DNA of 7,062 nucleotides, from positions 1 through 7,062 of the forward strand of contig DAHXNT010000030.1 in assembly GCA_027365215.1 (NCBI GenBank), given 5' to 3'. Position numbers and translations under genes: made by a program. Below, piece by piece: positions 4,690 through 7,062 of this stretch (position 1 is the first letter of the stretch; each line of letters starts with the position of its first letter). The DNA comes from Microcaldota archaeon (GTDB lineage Archaea; Micrarchaeota; Micrarchaeia; Micrarchaeales; Micrarchaeaceae). The notes beneath the pieces were generated by a model that searched no databases, was not told where the DNA came from, and saw nothing but the letters and a program-made list of their open reading frames with translations.

Positions 4690-5298
4690 TTGAAGATTGG
4701 TATAATAGGAACGGGGAATGTAGGTAAGGCGATAGGAGAGGCGCTCAGGGCGAAGGGCTATGAGGTCACCTATGGCTCGAGGAACCCGCAGTCTGCGGGG
4801 CTGCCGCAGGGCGTGAGGGTCACGAGCCAGGAGGAGACGGCCAAGGATTCCGACGTCATAGTGCTCGCGGTGCCTTACCTGGCACTGAAGGAGACGATAC
4901 ACGCAGCAGGTAAGGACAACTTCAAGGACAAGACCGTGATAGACGTCACGAACGTCATGGACAAGAACATGGACTGGGCCCTGGGGTTCAAGACATCAGG
5001 CGCTGAGGAGCTGTCCAAGGAGCTCAAGCACGCGAAGGTCGTCAAGGCGTTCAACACTGTGTTCGCGCAGCACATGGGCGACGGCACGGCCAAGGGCGAG
5101 AAGCTCGATCTCCTGATTGCTTCGGACCATGATGACGCAAAGGCGGTGGTCAAGGAGCTCGGGGAGAAGCTTGGCTTCGAGGTAGTTGACGCCGGCAAGC
5201 TGGAATCAGCCAGATATCTGGAGGCTCTCGGCATGCTGAACATACACCTCGGCTACAAGCAGAAGCTGGCGTTCGAAGGCGTCAGGTTCGTCAAGTAG
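4690..5298 (+). CDS. NADPH:F420 oxidoreductase-like NAD(P)-binding protein
   Basis: This 202-aa Rossmann-fold dehydrogenase resembles the F420-dependent NADP reductase group (COG2085). That group moves hydride between NADP(H) and coenzyme F420, or in some members another acceptor. The dinucleotide motif GTGNVG (7-12) opens the protein. GSRN (29-32) after the second strand has the arginine used to bind the NADP 2'-phosphate, which suggests NADP rather than NAD. Strands VIVLAVPY (56-63) and TVIDVTN (82-88) follow. KAFNTVFA (119-126) and DAGKLESARYLEALG (167-181) are typical of the C-terminal half. The length is close to characterised members. The start is TTG 4690, since no ATG or GTG gives an intact nucleotide-binding strand, and GGTGA ends 4 nt before it. 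F420 specificity cannot be read from the sequence, and relatives acting on other substrates exist. It is convergent with idi, with 47 bp between stops. Confidence 0.88.
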   Translation: MKIGIIGTGNVGKAIGEALRAKGYEVTYGSRNPQSAGLPQGVRVTSQEETAKDSDVIVLAVPYLALKETIHAAGKDNFKDKTVIDVTNVMDKNMDWALGFKTSGAEELSKELKHAKVVKAFNTVFAQHMGDGTAKGEKLDLLIASDHDDAKAVVKELGEKLGFEVVDAGKLESARYLEALGMLNIHLGYKQKLAFEGVRFVK

Positions 5299-5345
5299 AA
5301 GTTAAGCAATAGCAAAACAATAGCGGAGCAGCGATTCCCTTGGAC

Positions 5346-5888
5346 TTAGGAAGGTCCCGGCCCATTGGCTGCGGACCTTTCCTCTATTACCTTGTTTATC
5401 ATCAGCCTGAGCCACGGAGCGTAACTGTCCGGATCGCTCCTTATGCCCTTTCTCAGTTCCTCGAGGCCGACCCATTTCCAGTCCATAACCTCTTCTGCGT
5501 TCAGCTTCGGCTTACCCTCGTACGAGCCGAAAAGCACGTGATCGTACTCGTGCTCAGTCAGGCCATGCCCCACGTCGGCCCTGTACGGAAAGTCGAATGC
5601 CTCCCTGATCTCGCAGTCGAAGCCCATCTCCTCCATGAGGCGCCTGTGCGCCGCGGCGAGCACGTTTTCTCCAGGATAAGGATGGCTGCACACCGTGTTG
5701 GCCCACTGCCCTGCGGAATGGTACTTCGTGAGCGCCCTGCGCTGTATCATCGTCTGCCCCTTGGAATTGAAGACGAATACCGAGAGCGCCCTGTGCAGCT
5801 TGCCGCCGTTCTGGTGCGCCCTGAGCTTCTCCTCTGTGCCTATCTCATTGTCCTCCGTGTCCACGAGTATGACGTTTATGTCGGGCAT
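5346..5888 (-). CDS. idi: isopentenyl-diphosphate delta-isomerase, type I
   Basis: This soluble Nudix-fold enzyme interconverts isopentenyl diphosphate and dimethylallyl diphosphate, which supplies the primer for archaeal lipid isoprenoid chains. In E. coli numbering the metal ligands H25, H32 and H69 and the catalytic cysteine C67 fall at the same positions here (AH25, LH32, NTVC67SH69). The Y104/E114/E116 trio appears two residues earlier as Y102, E112 and E114 in PYR and TEHEYDH. The degenerate Nudix helix RRLMEEMG (82-89) keeps the metal/pyrophosphate glutamate near 87. The C-terminal EVMDWKWV and DPDSYAPWL are family signatures. At 180 aa it is full length. ATG 5888 is chosen because AGGGGAAAGG lies just upstream. 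Many archaea use the unrelated flavin-dependent type II enzyme, so a type I gene is worth noting. Neighbours are not isoprenoid genes. Confidence 0.96.
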   Translation of the reverse strand: MPDINVILVDTEDNEIGTEEKLRAHQNGGKLHRALSVFVFNSKGQTMIQRRALTKYHSAGQWANTVCSHPYPGENVLAAAHRRLMEEMGFDCEIREAFDFPYRADVGHGLTEHEYDHVLFGSYEGKPKLNAEEVMDWKWVGLEELRKGIRSDPDSYAPWLRLMINKVIEERSAANGPGPS

Positions 5889-5920
5889 GCCTTTCCCCTC
5901 TTATGTATATGAAGCACCCT

Positions 5921-5930
5921 TTATTTTTAT
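5921..5930 (-). promoter_or_regulatory. TATA box for idi
   Basis: On the minus strand it reads ATAAAAATAA. The predicted start is near 5899, leaving an 11-nt leader occupied by the AGGGGAAAGG ribosome-binding purine run. Confidence 0.5.
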
Positions 5931-5964
5931 GCCTTTCCGGCGTGGTGTGGGGGCAACGCAACAC

Positions 5965-5972
5965 TATTTATA
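5965..5972 (+). promoter_or_regulatory. TATA box for the EamA transporter gene
   Basis: TATTTATA predicts a start near 5994. This gives a leader of about 22 nt before ATG 6017, or 14 nt before the alternative TTG 6008. Confidence 0.55.
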
Positions 5973-5980
5973 AGTGAACA

Positions 5981-6013
5981 GCGCAAGCGTATTGGCTGCC
6001 AGCCGGGTTGCGC
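5981..6013. repeat. nested inverted repeat around the transporter transcription start
   Basis: The outer arms GCGCAA (5981-5986) and TTGCGC (6008-6013) enclose GGCT (5994-5997) and AGCC (6001-6004) with a 3-nt loop. The outer arms straddle the predicted transcription start, so a DNA operator is more likely for them. The inner 4-bp hairpin would be at the very 5' end of the mRNA. Confidence 0.35.
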
Positions 6014-6016
6014 TTC

Positions 6017-6874
6017 ATGCTAATTCCCTTGGGTCTGTCGGTGTTCGCCGCCCTCGCCTGGGCGACCTCCGGGACCATAATAAAGAGCTTCTCAACGAGG
6101 TTCAAGAATTTCTATGCCGCGCTTGCGGTCATCATCGGCAACTTCGCGGCCGTAAGCGTGGTCATGGCCCTTCTCGGCCTTTTCGGCCATTTCAGCATAA
6201 GCGCGTATGCGGCCGAGATCGCAGCGCTATCCGGGCTCGTCACCACTGCGGGATACCTCCTATTCTACTGGTCGCTCCAGAGCCAGCAGGCCTCCAACAC
6301 GTACGCGATGATAGAGATACAGGCGGTGGTCCTTGCGCTCTATGCCGCGTTCGCCCTGCACGAGAGCGTCGGTACCGTAGAGCTTTTCGGCCTGCTCGCG
6401 GTCGTGATAGGCGTGATTATCGTCTCTACCGAGAAGGGCTTCAAGTTCAACAAGAGGATGCTACCCGCGATGGCTGCGAACCTGGTCTGGGCGCTGGGGT
6501 GGATCCTTCTCGTATATCCTATATCGGTGGCGTCTAACAGCGCGGTGCCAATATGGATAAGCTTTACGGTCGGCCTTGCCGCAGTGGCCGTGATAACCCC
6601 TATATACGCGCGCAGAAGAGGCCACAGCCCGGACCTTGTCAGGAAGGGCATGCCCATAGGCATAGCCGCAGGGCTGTTCAGCGGCGCGGGCAACCTTTTC
6701 TATGCTGCTGTCATAGCTATGAAGCAGCTGGCGCTCGGAGCGGTAACTGGCAACTCCTCCCCTGCGATTGTGGCGGTATTCGCGCACTTCATATACCATG
6801 ACAGGCTGACGAAATTCCAGATCCTTGGCCTGATGCTCGTCCTCGCAGGCGGAATAGCCGTAGGGCTGTACTGA
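6017..6874 (+). CDS. EamA/DMT-superfamily membrane transporter
   Basis: This 285-aa integral membrane protein is a ten-helix transporter built from two five-helix EamA repeats. Segments lie at about 2-21, 33-55, 66-85, 94-113 and 120-137, then 147-168, 178-196, 211-230, 240-258 and 266-284. Each repeat ends in the family pattern: LFYWSLQSQQAS and ALHESVGTVELFGLLAVVIG in the first, NLFYAAVIAMKQLALGAV and YHDRLTKFQILGLMLVLAGG in the second. Members export or exchange metabolites such as amino acids or nucleotide sugars, and the substrate cannot be predicted here. The internal loop between repeats (STEKGFKFNKR) is basic, as expected for a cytoplasmic side. I chose ATG 6017. The frame also opens at TTG 6008 (three more residues, MRF), but no better ribosome-binding site supports it. 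It is divergent from idi and transcribed from its own TATA box. Confidence 0.93.
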   Translation: MLIPLGLSVFAALAWATSGTIIKSFSTRFKNFYAALAVIIGNFAAVSVVMALLGLFGHFSISAYAAEIAALSGLVTTAGYLLFYWSLQSQQASNTYAMIEIQAVVLALYAAFALHESVGTVELFGLLAVVIGVIIVSTEKGFKFNKRMLPAMAANLVWALGWILLVYPISVASNSAVPIWISFTVGLAAVAVITPIYARRRGHSPDLVRKGMPIGIAAGLFSGAGNLFYAAVIAMKQLALGAVTGNSSPAIVAVFAHFIYHDRLTKFQILGLMLVLAGGIAVGLY

Positions 6875-6941
6875 GCAGGGAAGTCGGCGCGCTCCAGTTT
6901 TATGGTGCAGTTCGTCGAACAGCGTATGCCTTCATGCCCTT

Positions 6942-6949
6942 TTTATATT
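6942..6949 (+). promoter_or_regulatory. TATA box for the partial gene at 6979
   Basis: TTTATATT within a T-rich stretch predicts a start near 6972, leaving a leader of about seven bases before ATG 6979. Confidence 0.6.
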
Positions 6950-6966
6950 AGGAATGCGGCATTCCT
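6950..6966. promoter_or_regulatory. 17-bp palindrome between TATA box and start, likely operator
   Basis: AGGAATGC (6950-6957), a central G (6958) and GCATTCCT (6959-6966) form a perfect palindrome of two 8-bp arms. It begins directly after the TATA box and ends just before the predicted transcription start. A dimeric repressor bound here would block polymerase recruitment. The bound protein is unknown. Confidence 0.55.
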
Positions 6967-6978
6967 TCAATTGATTGC

Positions 6979-7062
6979 ATGACTAATAAACTATGGCTTT
7001 CGGGCATAAACGTCAAGGATGAGCGCGAGGAACTTGGACTTCTGCACACTTCCGGGAGGCCA
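6979..7062 (+). CDS. partial CDS, N-terminal 28 residues, unrecognised
   Basis: The frame opens with ATG 6979 and is open to the window edge. The residues begin MTNKLWLSGINVKDEREELG and continue LLHTSGRP, hydrophilic and without a signal peptide. The alternative ATG 6993 is in another frame and stops after nine codons, so 6979 is favoured. A strong TATA box and an operator-like palindrome lie directly upstream, so this gene is probably regulated. Too little of the protein is visible to name it. Confidence 0.6.
   Translation, partial: MTNKLWLSGINVKDEREELGLLHTSGRP

Noticed and set aside
5340..5912. 190-codon plus-strand frame
   Set aside because: It is exactly opposite the idi gene, which has complete catalytic residues. 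The frame has no family features.
1..7062. tRNA genes, CRISPR array or insertion sequence
   Set aside because: I looked for T-loop type GTTCGA patterns, spaced direct repeats, terminal inverted repeats and transposase motifs. The few GTTCGA matches lie inside coding genes without a cloverleaf, and nothing else qualified.

Overview
The window reads as an archaeal chromosome segment. Most genes have an A/T-rich TATA-like element about 25-30 bp before the start or the inferred transcript start. Start codons are mixed (ATG, at least one TTG). Leaders are very short or absent in some genes, and others carry GGTG/GGTGA Shine-Dalgarno matches. Isoleucine is often ATA and arginine often AGG. The lineage is not proven. 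A small-genome or DPANN/Micrarchaeota-like archaeon, or a Thermoplasmata relative, would fit, but no marker gene here decides it. I see no mobile element, CRISPR array, tRNA or rRNA.

Layout. Positions 1-135 (minus) hold the start of an unrecognised small protein, divergent from a 121-aa unrecognised acidic protein (292-657, plus). A DUF167/YggU-family protein (minus, ending at 672) is divergent from a complete DEAD-box RNA helicase with an RGG-type tail (1079-2392). An HxlR-type winged-helix regulator (2543-2911) follows, with a dyad centred on its own TATA box. Next comes a six-helix membrane protein (3078-3737) whose polar residues and topology resemble a rhomboid intramembrane protease. 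It is convergent with two unrecognised minus-strand genes: a 97-aa protein with a glycine-rich membrane hairpin (3762-4055) and a 137-aa soluble protein (4125-4538). An NADPH:F420-oxidoreductase-like Rossmann protein (4690-5298, TTG start) is convergent with a type I isopentenyl-diphosphate isomerase (5346-5888, minus). The idi gene is divergent from a ten-helix EamA/DMT transporter (6017-6874). The start of another gene (6979 onward) runs off the end behind a strong TATA box and a near-perfect 17-bp palindrome.

The genes are mostly single transcription units with their own promoters rather than one operon, so gene order gives little evidence of a shared pathway. Functions touched are RNA remodelling (helicase), isoprenoid lipid supply (IPP isomerase), redox cofactor transfer (F420-type reductase), small-molecule transport (EamA), transcription control (HxlR) and perhaps membrane proteolysis (rhomboid-like). 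The points most worth checking are the rhomboid-like protein, the palindromes at two promoters, the small hairpin over the helicase ribosome-binding site, and the orphan promoter with a T-rich tract at 2931-3025.
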